In this document: positions 38,440 to 47,250 of the stretch, in pieces
How positions within the stretch are numbered: the first letter of the stretch is position 1
How the letters are laid out: every line of letters starts with the position of its first letter
Source of the DNA: Debaryomyces hansenii CBS767
Taxonomy: Eukaryota > Ascomycota > Pichiomycetes > Serinales > Debaryomycetaceae
Length of the DNA stretch: 64,000 bases
Direction of reading: 5' to 3'
Assembly (NCBI RefSeq): GCF_000006445.2
Contig: NC_006049.2
Span: 1,426,001-1,490,000 of the forward strand
Notes under the pieces: generated by a model
What the model saw: the letters and a program-made list of their open reading frames with translations, nothing else
What the model was told of the DNA's origin: nothing
Database searches by the model: none
Program-made: the position numbers and the translations under genes

Positions 38440-38554
38440 GAAGGTGTATATTTACAGGTTAGCGCGATTTAGTTTACAGAGGTTTACATGTTACGTGGAA
38501 GTTATCTATTTCATCTTCTCTACAGCATTTCTTAATTGGAACAATACAACGACG

Positions 38555-39556
38555 ATGCTACAAAGAATACCAGCACTATTATATTTCATCTCGTATATCT
38601 GGTTAGCATTGTGTGAGCCAATATCGAAGCATGTTATAGAGTTTAATGATGATAATATAGAACAAACTTTGGCCGGAAGCGACTTTTCGTTTATATATTT
38701 TTATTCTGAAGGATGCGCTTATTGTGCACAATTTGAACCGGAGTTTGACTACTTAAGTATCCTTTACAATAATATCACGACGGATGATAATGGTAGTAAC
38801 AGTCTTCGCATATTGAAAACAAATGCGTTGAAAAACAAGAAGTTAAGTCTGTTGTTCAGTGTGAACAGATACCCAACATTGAAGCTCTTGAACTTTGGCA
38901 CCAAGGAAATCGTCTCGTACAACGACCACCGGGACTTGGACAGTCTTATCAGGTTCATGACAAAAAACACCCAGGCCCATCCAAATTTCGATAATATCAA
39001 ATCTAATGTTCACTACTTGCAATCCGATATTGAAAACTTCATACAGTCATCCTCTAAGAACACATTAGTTGTTTTCACAGCTCTGCATATACAAGAGTGG
39101 ACTGACTACAAATATCCAACACATTTTTATCAGGAATTGGCCCTGTCTGAGTACGGGTCGGATATAGATTTTATGCTTGTAGATGTCAATAAGCTAATGG
39201 ATAATGATTTTCTTGCGAAATATGCTGTGAGTAATTTTCCATCAATGATTTATTTCACAAGGGAAGGAAAGTTTAAGACTCATCACACATTATCACAAGA
39301 TACTTCAGTTAAAATTTTATTGAATCACGACTTAATAAGCGACTTTTTGGTGAATTTATCAGATTCAAGTCCGTTGTATGGTGAGTGGTACAACAATTAC
39401 TCGGATTTCTCTGTAAAACTTTTAGATGAAAAAACTTACTCTGGAAATAAGCCAGTACGTAGATACGGCTTTAATACTGCCGGAGCGAGCCAAGCTATCT
39501 CAGAACTCACTATTGACGATGAGTACGATCTATTAGTACATAATATAGGATTGTGA
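38555..39556 (+). CDS. ER thioredoxin-fold protein, Mpd2/PDI-like
   Basis: Starting at ATG 38555 gives 333 residues with a clear signal peptide (MLQRIPALLYFISYIWLALC). An earlier in-frame ATG at 38444 would add a 37-residue non-signal extension and is rejected. A thioredoxin domain follows with the active site CAYC (Cys54, Cys57) in FYSEGCAYCAQFEPEF and the cis-Pro loop RYPTLKLL. A second, redox-inactive thioredoxin-like domain includes VSNFPSMIYFTREG. No HDEL-type tail is present; the protein ends LLVHNIGL. It is probably an ER oxidoreductase of the Mpd1/Mpd2/Eps1 group. Exact orthology is uncertain. Confidence 0.75.
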   Translation: MLQRIPALLYFISYIWLALCEPISKHVIEFNDDNIEQTLAGSDFSFIYFYSEGCAYCAQFEPEFDYLSILYNNITTDDNGSNSLRILKTNALKNKKLSLLFSVNRYPTLKLLNFGTKEIVSYNDHRDLDSLIRFMTKNTQAHPNFDNIKSNVHYLQSDIENFIQSSSKNTLVVFTALHIQEWTDYKYPTHFYQELALSEYGSDIDFMLVDVNKLMDNDFLAKYAVSNFPSMIYFTREGKFKTHHTLSQDTSVKILLNHDLISDFLVNLSDSSPLYGEWYNNYSDFSVKLLDEKTYSGNKPVRRYGFNTAGASQAISELTIDDEYDLLVHNIGL

Positions 39557-39675
39557 AGAGGTTGCAATCCCACCTGCATATAAACAAATATACACTTTTT
39601 CTGAAGTATAGAATGTCGAACAGCGTGTTAATACTATTGATCTTCTTTAGTTTACCCAACTTAAACAAATAGATA

Positions 39676-40314
39676 ATGAACATATTCCGTTTTGCAGGGG
39701 ATCTTTCCCACCTTGCCAGTATTTTCATATTAGTGTACTCAATTGAATTGCACAAATCAATTAAAGGATTGTCATTGAAAACACAATCTTTATATGCCCT
39801 TGTATACATAACTCGTTATTTGGATTTGTTTACTACTTATGTTTCCCTTTATAATTCATTGATGAAGATATTTTTCATTGGATCTTCAGTTTACATTGTC
39901 CATATCATGGCATTTAAATATCGTAAGTCTATTAAGGAGGACATAGATACATTTCCAGTTAGATATTTAGTGGGAGGCTCGTTCTTGCTTTCATTGATTT
40001 TCACCCATAAATATTCATTTGGTGAAATCTTGTGGTCGTTTTCATTGTGGCTCGAGTCAGTAGCAATCTTACCCCAACTATTTATTTTACAAAGAACAGG
40101 AGAAGCGGAAAATATCACGACCCATTACATTTTTGCATTAGGTATTTACAGAGTTTTGTATATTCCAAATTGGTTATACAGATATTTCGGGGAAGGTAAG
40201 TTTGATTACATTGCTGTCTTAGCTGGATTAATTCAAACAGCAGTGTATTCAGACTTTTTCTACATTTATTATACTAGAGTTATGCAAGGTCAAAATTTTG
40301 AATTGCCAGTTTAA
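39676..40314 (+). CDS. ERD2: HDEL receptor Erd2
   Basis: The 212-residue, seven-span protein is the ER retrieval receptor that binds HDEL-type tails in the Golgi and returns them to the ER. The N-terminus MNIFRFAGDLSHLASIFILV, the segment LSLKTQSLYALVYITRYLDLF and the C-terminal YRYFGEGKFDYIAVLAGLIQT...DFFYIYYTRV are very strongly conserved in Erd2 (219 residues in yeast). Its ATG is only about 120 bases after the stop of the MPD2-like ER gene on the same strand, a pairing that makes functional sense. Confidence 0.97.
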   Translation: MNIFRFAGDLSHLASIFILVYSIELHKSIKGLSLKTQSLYALVYITRYLDLFTTYVSLYNSLMKIFFIGSSVYIVHIMAFKYRKSIKEDIDTFPVRYLVGGSFLLSLIFTHKYSFGEILWSFSLWLESVAILPQLFILQRTGEAENITTHYIFALGIYRVLYIPNWLYRYFGEGKFDYIAVLAGLIQTAVYSDFFYIYYTRVMQGQNFELPV

Positions 40315-40392
40315 TGGGGTCATTAGTTATGATATAAATTATATTATAATTTTGTATACTATTAAATCTGTTGTATAAGTATATAGATTAAT

Positions 40393-41121
40393 CTAATCTC
40401 TCTTCAAAGGATAATATTCTTTTCTAATGCCATCTTTCGTAATGATAAAAATCTCCAAGCCATCACCAACGTAGATATGTCTCTCAGTAGCTGATGAAAA
40501 TGCATCCTTAACCAATTGCAAAACTTCATCTAACGACAAGTATCTTAACTCCTTCTTCTCTGTACCGTTAGTGCCTGGTACAAATTGATTTTTGAAGTTC
40601 ACTTGATTGTCTAAAAATGGCATAATTAAACTGGCAGCTGCACCCCCTGCTCTACATTGTTCTCTTTCGTAAGATCCAACGGGATCGTAAGAGTACACAG
40701 CACCCTTTCCTTCGTCGTCCAATCCGGCAATTAAAGTACTAACGTAATAAGGGAAAAATCTCTTTCCGTATAATAAATGTTGAATATATCTGGCTGCACT
40801 CTTGATACTCAATTTTTTACCACCATGATCAAATTTATACCACTTCAATTGATTTCTGAATCTATCTATCAAAGCAGCCCCATCTGCAGCAAACCCATTT
40901 GCTGTCATTGCTATGTCATCCCCGACATCAAAGATCTTTGGTTCGTAACGTGAATTAATGGAGTATCCAACAACCTGTCTGGTATCACCAGCAAGAACGG
41001 AAAAGTCTTCACCCGCAATTCCCAACACTGTACCACCATTGTCGGAGTATGGATTGAACCTGTGTTCAATTGGAACTGTGTGAACTTCTGATGAGTATTC
41101 AGATGCAACGGTAGCGTTCAT
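40393..41121 (-). CDS. PRE7: 20S proteasome subunit beta-6 (Pre7)
   Basis: The 242-residue protein matches Pre7 (241 in yeast) over its length. After a short propeptide (SEYSSEVHTVPIEHRFNPYS) comes the proteasome beta fold: DNGGTVLGIAGEDFSVLAGD, SINSRYEPKIFDVGDDI, ANGFAADGAALIDRFRNQL and YSYDPVGSYE. Beta-6 is a non-catalytic subunit without a Thr1 nucleophile, and none is present here. It occupies one position in each beta ring of the 20S core. I found no clear Rpn4 (PACE) site in the nearby upstream DNA. Confidence 0.97.
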   Translation of the reverse strand: MNATVASEYSSEVHTVPIEHRFNPYSDNGGTVLGIAGEDFSVLAGDTRQVVGYSINSRYEPKIFDVGDDIAMTANGFAADGAALIDRFRNQLKWYKFDHGGKKLSIKSAARYIQHLLYGKRFFPYYVSTLIAGLDDEGKGAVYSYDPVGSYEREQCRAGGAAASLIMPFLDNQVNFKNQFVPGTNGTEKKELRYLSLDEVLQLVKDAFSSATERHIYVGDGLEIFIITKDGIRKEYYPLKRD

Positions 41122-41779
41122 GATTATACAATTGATTCCTTTTTATATCTTTGATTCTAATTTACAATATTTCCTAAGTGAATCCGGTAGATGGAACGTT
41201 TCAAATGAATATCAATATACTTTATATTCTAGATTATTAAATAGATCTAACAATTGATTGAAAACTAAAGATACTAATCGCCACTGGTTTGTTGAACGTT
41301 AATTGTCTATCCTGCATACAGATTTATAACTACGGTATTTACTGATAATAGGATCAACTATGGGTCAGGATCCGTGCAAGGCCCCTACCCATAGTCTTTT
41401 CAGAAATATATCTATCATTATTAGCAGTGTCATTATTCTGCGATTCAGTCAGTTTCAATCTCTATGTACTATCGTTTCGTAGACAGTCGTGATTTGAATT
41501 TTTCTGTAATCATAGAATGCAATTATATTCTACCAGGGGTATGGTAGTGTACTCGTAGTTGAATCAAACCTAGCAATAGATAGTGTAGTTCAGTATATTG
41601 TTTCAAATTACAGCAGCTTTTTTGGATCAGTAAATAATGATATCAAATTAACTTGTGTTCAAGTCTATATACAGCTCTATGTGCACTATTAAACAGGTAA
41701 CCATCGCATATTCATTAACCATTCATCTCTATCAAGTCATTATGCTAGCATACCATCGCTATTAGGGTTGTGGTTTTGT
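41122..41779. other. Intergenic: PRE7 promoter and TIM13 3' region
   Basis: About 660 bases without a gene. The only structure is a perfect 9-bp inverted repeat, ACTATGGGT (41357-41365) and ACCCATAGT (41387-41395), around a BamHI-type GGATCC palindrome. Confidence 0.5.
41357..41395. repeat. Inverted repeat with 9-bp arms
   Basis: Perfect arms ACTATGGGT and ACCCATAGT are separated by 21 bases, about 240-270 bases upstream of PRE7. It could be a hairpin, a dimeric factor site, or chance. Confidence 0.5.
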
Positions 41780-42076
41780 TTAGTTGGATGATTGTTGGAT
41801 TCTGGTGATGTACGATTTCGATACCACGTTCCACGATCTCATATACTTTTCTAAACATTGGTTAACACAAGCATCTTGTTGTGGGTTTAAACCATTTTGG
41901 GGCTGTTCTACACACTTTTCAAAGCAGTTTTCCGTTATCTTGTTCACTAATTCAGTAGCGTTGGCAACTGCTAATTCTTGACTGATTTGCTCTTGGATTT
42001 GTTGCTTCACTTGCTGGGATTGACCAGAAGTTGTTCCGGTAGATGTGGAAGTAGAAGGGGTACCAAAAAATGCCAT
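41780..42076 (-). CDS. TIM13: Tim13, small TIM chaperone
   Basis: The 98-residue protein is the length of yeast Tim13 (105). The N-terminus is Ser/Thr/Gln-rich ([18 protein letters not shown]). The core [20 protein letters not shown] is diagnostic. The twin CX3C motif is CFEKC and CVNQC, with 15 residues between the inner cysteines. Tim13 forms a hexamer with Tim8 in the intermembrane space and escorts Tim23 and other hydrophobic proteins to the inner membrane. No presequence is needed; import uses the Mia40 disulphide relay. Confidence 0.95.
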   Translation of the reverse strand: MAFFGTPSTSTSTGTTSGQSQQVKQQIQEQISQELAVANATELVNKITENCFEKCVEQPQNGLNPQQDACVNQCLEKYMRSWNVVSKSYITRIQQSSN

Positions 42077-42793
42077 ATTGTTCCTTTATTATATAGTTGT
42101 TGGTGTATACGTTATTTAAGGTGAAGCTGCAATGATATTACTGAATAAAAGGTTGGATGAAAAATTTCTACCGCATTTACCCGGCTTTAAATCCGATTAT
42201 GATCTTACCCTTACAAAAGCACTATATTCAACATTTATGACGCTTAAGTCAAATCTTTGACGTTCTGTTATAATGTATCCGAGTATTGTTTAGTTTGTGT
42301 ATGTTTGAAATGTTCTGCTTGGTGTTCAGTATCACTTTAATGTCATAGCCATCGGTCCGAGATAATGCGTCGAACATAAAGAAGACTACATAATAAAACT
42401 ACAAGCACTTACATAGGTCTTGATACATCCATAGCCTGACTAGTCATAGCGTTTTTCATAGCGTGTTTCATAGATATAATACGTTGGTTGTGTACCAATC
42501 ATCGTCGTACGCCATAGGTTTGCTAAATTTGCCTATGCAGATTCCGAAAATCACATGGAACCCATCGGTTCAGCCGAGAGTCTAGTAAATACGAGTGATC
42601 TTATCTCAAAGTATATATTATTCTTCATAAATATTTAGCTAAATATTAACCTACATCCTAACACTGATCTAGTGCCCAGTTAAATTATTTCTTATTGTTC
42701 CTTATCGCAGCACGATAAACAGAAGTTCGGTCGGAAATTTTGAAATCTTTTTTTTTATATTGTTATCTTCTCCAAACGTTATAGACAACTATA
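42077..42793. other. Intergenic: divergent promoter of TIM13 and the LPL1-like gene
   Basis: About 720 bases without a gene. A degenerate 12-base repeat with TCATAG cores occurs at 42444, 42456 and 42468. A T-tract lies at 42747-42757, close to the LPL1-like start. Confidence 0.5.
42444..42479. repeat. Degenerate 12-bp tandem repeat, about three units
   Basis: TCATAGCGTTTT, TCATAGCGTGTT and TCATAGATATAA follow each other with a 12-base period. The third unit is diverged. Function is unknown. Confidence 0.55.
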
Positions 42794-44464
42794 ATGGCAG
42801 AAATAGACAATAAAGATGAAGATTCCAAAGAACAGAGTGCACATTTATTTGTTCTAGTCCATGGGTTATGGGGAAGTCCGAATCATATGCTGACCATTGA
42901 GAGATCATTAAGAGAGTTACTTCAGGAATGCTCGGACGAAAAGATAGTGACATTGAAACCTTCTTCATTTCGGTTTTGGAAGACATACGATGGATTGAAA
43001 CTAAATGCTGAAAGAGTCATCAGGGATATCTTTTATGAAATCGAGGCATTAAAACAAAAGAGTAATTACAAAGTCGTTAAAATTAGCTTGGTAGGCTATT
43101 CCCTAGGTGGTCTAATTTCCAGATACCTTATTGGTGTATTGAACGAAATTGGATTTTTTGAAATGGTAGAACCTGTTTTTTTTACCACCTTTGCGACACC
43201 ACATGTTGGTATCCAATTTTTCAACGATAACATCTTTGACCACGCTGCTAACAAGGTGGGTCAATATCTTTTTGGTAAGTCAGGGCGCGAGATGTTCATG
43301 ACCGACCATGATAAGATTTTAATGCAAATGGCGGATTCTGAAGGGGTATATTATAAAGGTCTAAATAAATTTCGAAAGCATATATTGTTATCCAATGTTA
43401 AAAATGATAGAACCGTTGCATTTAATACGTCATTCATAACCGAATACTCGCCGTTTGATAATTGGAGCAATATCAAGATTAAATATTTGAAGGGTTTGCA
43501 ACAATCAAGGATAGGTAAAATCTACGTTAAGCCTAAATTTGTTGATTTGAATAGGTCGATCCAAATGACAAGATCTGAGGATGAAGTATTTGCTGGTAAT
43601 ATTCAGGAACAGACGTCTATATTTCGTTCCAATAGGATCTTTAGATTTTTAATTATATTTCTGGTGTCATTCTTCCTATTACCATTTTGGATTCCATTAG
43701 TTCTATGTTCAAGTTTATTTGCTTCGATTTATAGCATGATTAAAATCAGAATTATTCCTGCTCCAAAAATTAAACTGCATTGGCAGAGAGTACTTGATTC
43801 TGTATATGGCTCATCTCCTGTGGATGTCGAAGATGCAAAAATTGGGTTGCAAAATAGAAATGAAAGAAAATCCATGTCTAAACAAAATTATTTCAAAGGA
43901 GACACTTCCGAATTAACTGAAAATACAATGGAAGGCTTAATGTATGCTGAGGAAAGATTTACCGGCAAATCGACAGAAGGAGCTATTCAAGAAGAGGATA
44001 GAGACGAGCCCAATAATACCCAGAACAATGCAAGTAACGATGAAGATAACTCTGGTGATACTAATGAAGAAATGGATGATTATGATGATAGTGAATCTGA
44101 CCATGAAGACTATGAACGGACTTCGATTTTATCTAAGAACACTAAGAAGAAAGTGGTTGAAATCGATACCAAGTCAAATGATCAATCAATTCGCCAGCAC
44201 TACTCTACCTTAACTCAATGGAAGAATTCTAGATTTCCATTGTTTACGAAGAGTTGTAGATTACCTATAAATGAAGAAAAGCAGTTCGTTATTGATTCCT
44301 TGAATAAAATCAATTGGATCAAGATACCTGTTTATATAGATGCGTGGAATTCGCACGATGGAATAGTTGCTAGACGTGGTCCAAGAACCAACCCAAAGGG
44401 TGCATCTACTGTATGTTTATGGGCTTCTATATTGAGGAACAACATGAAAGAAACAGACACCTAA
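42794..44464 (+). CDS. DUF676-family serine lipase/phospholipase (Lpl1/Rog1-like)
   Basis: The 556-residue alpha/beta hydrolase has the oxyanion region HLFVLVHGLWGSPNHM near residue 17 and the nucleophile elbow VGYSLGGLISRYLIG with Ser103. A C-terminal His is likely in DAWNSHDGIVARRGP near residue 526. A hydrophobic hairpin (FLIIFLVSFFLLPFWIPLVL) near residue 290 could anchor it to lipid droplets, as described for Lpl1. An acidic Asn-rich insert (about 395-440) precedes the last section. The family includes S. cerevisiae Lpl1, Rog1 and YDL109C; Lpl1 seems nearest. One CTG codon follows HM near residue 34 and would read as Ser. Confidence 0.82.
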   Translation: MAEIDNKDEDSKEQSAHLFVLVHGLWGSPNHMLTIERSLRELLQECSDEKIVTLKPSSFRFWKTYDGLKLNAERVIRDIFYEIEALKQKSNYKVVKISLVGYSLGGLISRYLIGVLNEIGFFEMVEPVFFTTFATPHVGIQFFNDNIFDHAANKVGQYLFGKSGREMFMTDHDKILMQMADSEGVYYKGLNKFRKHILLSNVKNDRTVAFNTSFITEYSPFDNWSNIKIKYLKGLQQSRIGKIYVKPKFVDLNRSIQMTRSEDEVFAGNIQEQTSIFRSNRIFRFLIIFLVSFFLLPFWIPLVLCSSLFASIYSMIKIRIIPAPKIKLHWQRVLDSVYGSSPVDVEDAKIGLQNRNERKSMSKQNYFKGDTSELTENTMEGLMYAEERFTGKSTEGAIQEEDRDEPNNTQNNASNDEDNSGDTNEEMDDYDDSESDHEDYERTSILSKNTKKKVVEIDTKSNDQSIRQHYSTLTQWKNSRFPLFTKSCRLPINEEKQFVIDSLNKINWIKIPVYIDAWNSHDGIVARRGPRTNPKGASTVCLWASILRNNMKETDT

Positions 44465-44626
44465 GACCGACGTATATTCTTTGATTTTTTATAGATTTAA
44501 GATGTTTTATTTATTTAATAGATAGTTCCCGATTAGCTTTGTGCAACACTCGCCGGATTGTATACGATTTGAAATTCAACTTCGTAAGTTGGCCTGAAAA
44601 CATCTAGGAAAGCAACCAATTACATC

Positions 44627-46952
44627 ATGTTAAACTTATTGAGACAACCTGTTGGTTCGGGTGTCATAATACGAAGCACTAAGCGTCAGATAGCGCAAAA
44701 TATCAAATGTTCCATCAAAAAGAGACAATTTTCCACGCAGCAATATCAAATTCGTAGTTCGAATTTTATAAGGGGTGGTCTTATTGGTTTAGGAGGCGCA
44801 ACCATAACAACTATACTACTTCGGTCAACGGTACTTAATGATATTGCACCTATAGATACGACGATTCACGAATTAAACCCCGTAAAAGGAGCAGAAACTT
44901 ATGAAAATGGACTTTATGAAGCATCCCAAAGAGAAGAAATCGAACAATATAATGATTATCGCCATAGCAAAGTACGCACGGGAAATAAGCTAAAGCAGAT
45001 ATTCTACTACATCAAATTTTCTATCGATGACTATTTAATTGATCCAATAATTACTTTTGGAAGGTTTCTAGAATTATCCTTCCTTTTCGTTCCTGTGTTA
45101 ATCAGTTGTCCTATTTGCTGGTTTGGGCACAAAGATAGATCCACTGGAGAGAATATTAGATCGGGAGCTAAGCTCTGGTATAGATATTTAAGATGGTCGA
45201 CTGAAAAGGCAGGGGCATCATTTATTAAGCTAGGCCAGTGGGCTGCATCAAGAACAGACATTTTCTCAAAAGAAATGTGTGACGAATTAAGCAATTTGCA
45301 TTCAAACGCAAAAGCTCATTCACTAAAAGATACAATTAAAATTGTGAGTAAGAGTTTTGAAGATTTACCTTTCGATGAAATATTTGATGAATTTAATGAG
45401 AAGCCTGTTGGTGTGGGAGCCATTGCTCAAGTTTATACCGGGAAGTTATCTAATAAAGCATTGAATAAGGTTAGATCCGGTGGTGACTTGGAAGAAAAGG
45501 TAAATCAACCCAGCAAAAGTAAACAATTCTTAGATAATATATTGGTTACAGAACATGGTGATCCGTTGACGGCAAATCAGTTCGTTGCAATTAAAGTTTT
45601 GCACCCTAATGTTGAGATAAAAATTAATAGAGACTTGAAAATAATGAAGTTCTTCGCAAACCTGATTAATATGATTCCAACAATGGAATGGTTATCATTA
45701 CCAGATGAAGTTGAACAATTTTCCATTCTAATGAGATTACAATTGGATCTTAGAATCGAAGGTTTAAATTTAGCAAGATTTAGAAATAACTTTAAAAAGA
45801 GATTAGACATCCATTTCCCTAAACCTTACTTGAATTTTACCACTAGGGATGTGCTTGTTGAAGAATATATACATGCCATACCCATGAGCAAGCTTCTATC
45901 ATTGAGTGATAATTATGGAAAGAACTTGTCAAAGGAAGTCAGTGATAAAGGTTTAGATGCTTTTTTGAAAATGTTAATTCTTGATAACTTCGTACATGCT
46001 GATTTGCATCCTGGTAATATGATGATTCGTTTCTATAAGAATGAGATGTTCAAACATGAAAGAGAATACAAGATCGTGAAGTCAAGTAACGAACATGAAA
46101 CGAATAAAATAACCAATGAATTACTAAGCTTAGGTGAAGATAATGAAAAATGGTGCAGCAGATTATCTGAATTGTACGAAGATGGTTATCACGCAGAAAT
46201 ATGTTTCCTAGATGTTGGTTTAATTACTGAATTGAATCACCACGATAGAATAAATTTTATCGATTTATTTAGAGCGTTATCTGAGTTTGATGGTTACAAG
46301 GCAGGTGAATTGATGGTTGAGAGATCTAGGACTCCTGAAACTGTAATAGACAAAGAAATATTTGCGTTGAAGGTTGACAAATTAGTTGGTACTATGAAGG
46401 AGAGAACATTCACGTTAGGTAACATCAGTATCGGAGATTTATTGGATAAAGTTTTAGGCATGGTTAGAACTCATCATGTTAGAATGGAAGGCGATTTCAT
46501 TACTGTTATTGTTGCTATACTTTTATTGGAGGGAATTGGTAGACAATTGTACCCAGATTTAGATTTATTTGCAAGGTTCGTATATGCTTTACTATTCGGA
46601 TTCCCCACTGAAAATGAAGTTGGTATATCTTTCATTTGATATTATACCGTGCTGCCTCATTATGTTAATCCCATTTATGATGATATACATTGAGAATTTC
46701 TTCAAAGATACACTTCAATTTCAATTTATCATTACTGATTTATTGACTAATACTAACATCTATAGCTCATTGCCCGTATTAAGAAAATTAGGAGTACTGA
46801 AAGAAGGAAGAGAAATATTGAAGAATGAAGACTCTTTGAATATGATGAAGGTTTGGCTAGCTTTGGAAGTTAGACAATTCATTCATGCTTCAATTCAAGA
46901 TGTACGTATTTTGAAACAATTATTATATATGCTTTACTTAAACTTTTACTAA
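44627..46952 (+). CDS. CQD1: Mitochondrial ABC1/ADCK-type atypical kinase, Cqd1-like (two exons)
   Basis: Exon 1 is 44627-46575, the intron 46576-46765, and exon 2 46766-46952. The spliced protein is 711 residues. A mitochondrial presequence (ISTKRQ-like, KKRQFSTQQ) and a membrane segment (LIGLGGATITTILL) start it. UbiB-kinase motifs are KLGQ (201-204), VGAIAQVYTGKL, VAIKVLHP, VEEYIHAIP, HADLHPGN (457-464) and FLDVGL. The junction gives DLFASSLPVLRKLG, the conserved end of the family. Without splicing the frame stops 22 residues later. Cqd1 controls coenzyme Q distribution and inner-membrane contacts. The intron has TACTAAC and TAG but a poor donor, GTTCGT. Confidence 0.88.
46576..46765 (+). 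other. Intron of CQD1-like gene with atypical donor
   Basis: The acceptor TAG and the branch point TACTAAC (46751-46757) are clear. The only donor that keeps frame and restores conserved residues is AAG/GTTCGT, which departs from GTATGT at positions 3 and 4. The length is 190 nt. Confidence 0.75.
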
Positions 46953-47250
46953 CATTTATAAAGATACATGCCTTAGTTAAGGCTGACATGCTAAGTCCTA
47001 ACATTTAGATTTTATTATAATCGTTTATATATTTATTTGATATTTAGTATGGCTATTGTAGGTTTCATTAGATAAGTGTTATTGTGACATATTCGCAAAA
47101 TTAAATTGCTACAATAATTAACTCTGGAACATCTTAAATTCATTACAAACAATTAGTAAGTTACTTAATCAACCGAAAAGGGCATTGAAGGTTAATATAG
47201 ATATCGAGATAATAGACCGAATATATCTCTGCAATTGAGTTGATTGAAAC

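Larger units (their letters stand above)
38098..38554. other. Intergenic: divergent promoter of wall protein and MPD2-like gene
   Basis: The 457 bases are unusually rich in CCAGC/GCTGG motifs (see regulatory entries), plus a CTGGGTCCCAG palindrome at 38198-38208. An in-frame ATG at 38444 would extend the downstream gene by 37 residues but would bury its signal peptide. Confidence 0.5.

Noticed and set aside
38444..38554. 37-residue N-terminal extension of the MPD2-like protein
   Set aside because: It would place a non-signal segment before a good signal peptide; the ATG at 38555 is preferred.
46569..46952. Separate 127-codon plus-strand gene after the kinase
   Set aside because: Its start lies inside the kinase coding sequence and its second half is the conserved C-terminus of that kinase; it is exon 2 plus translated intron.
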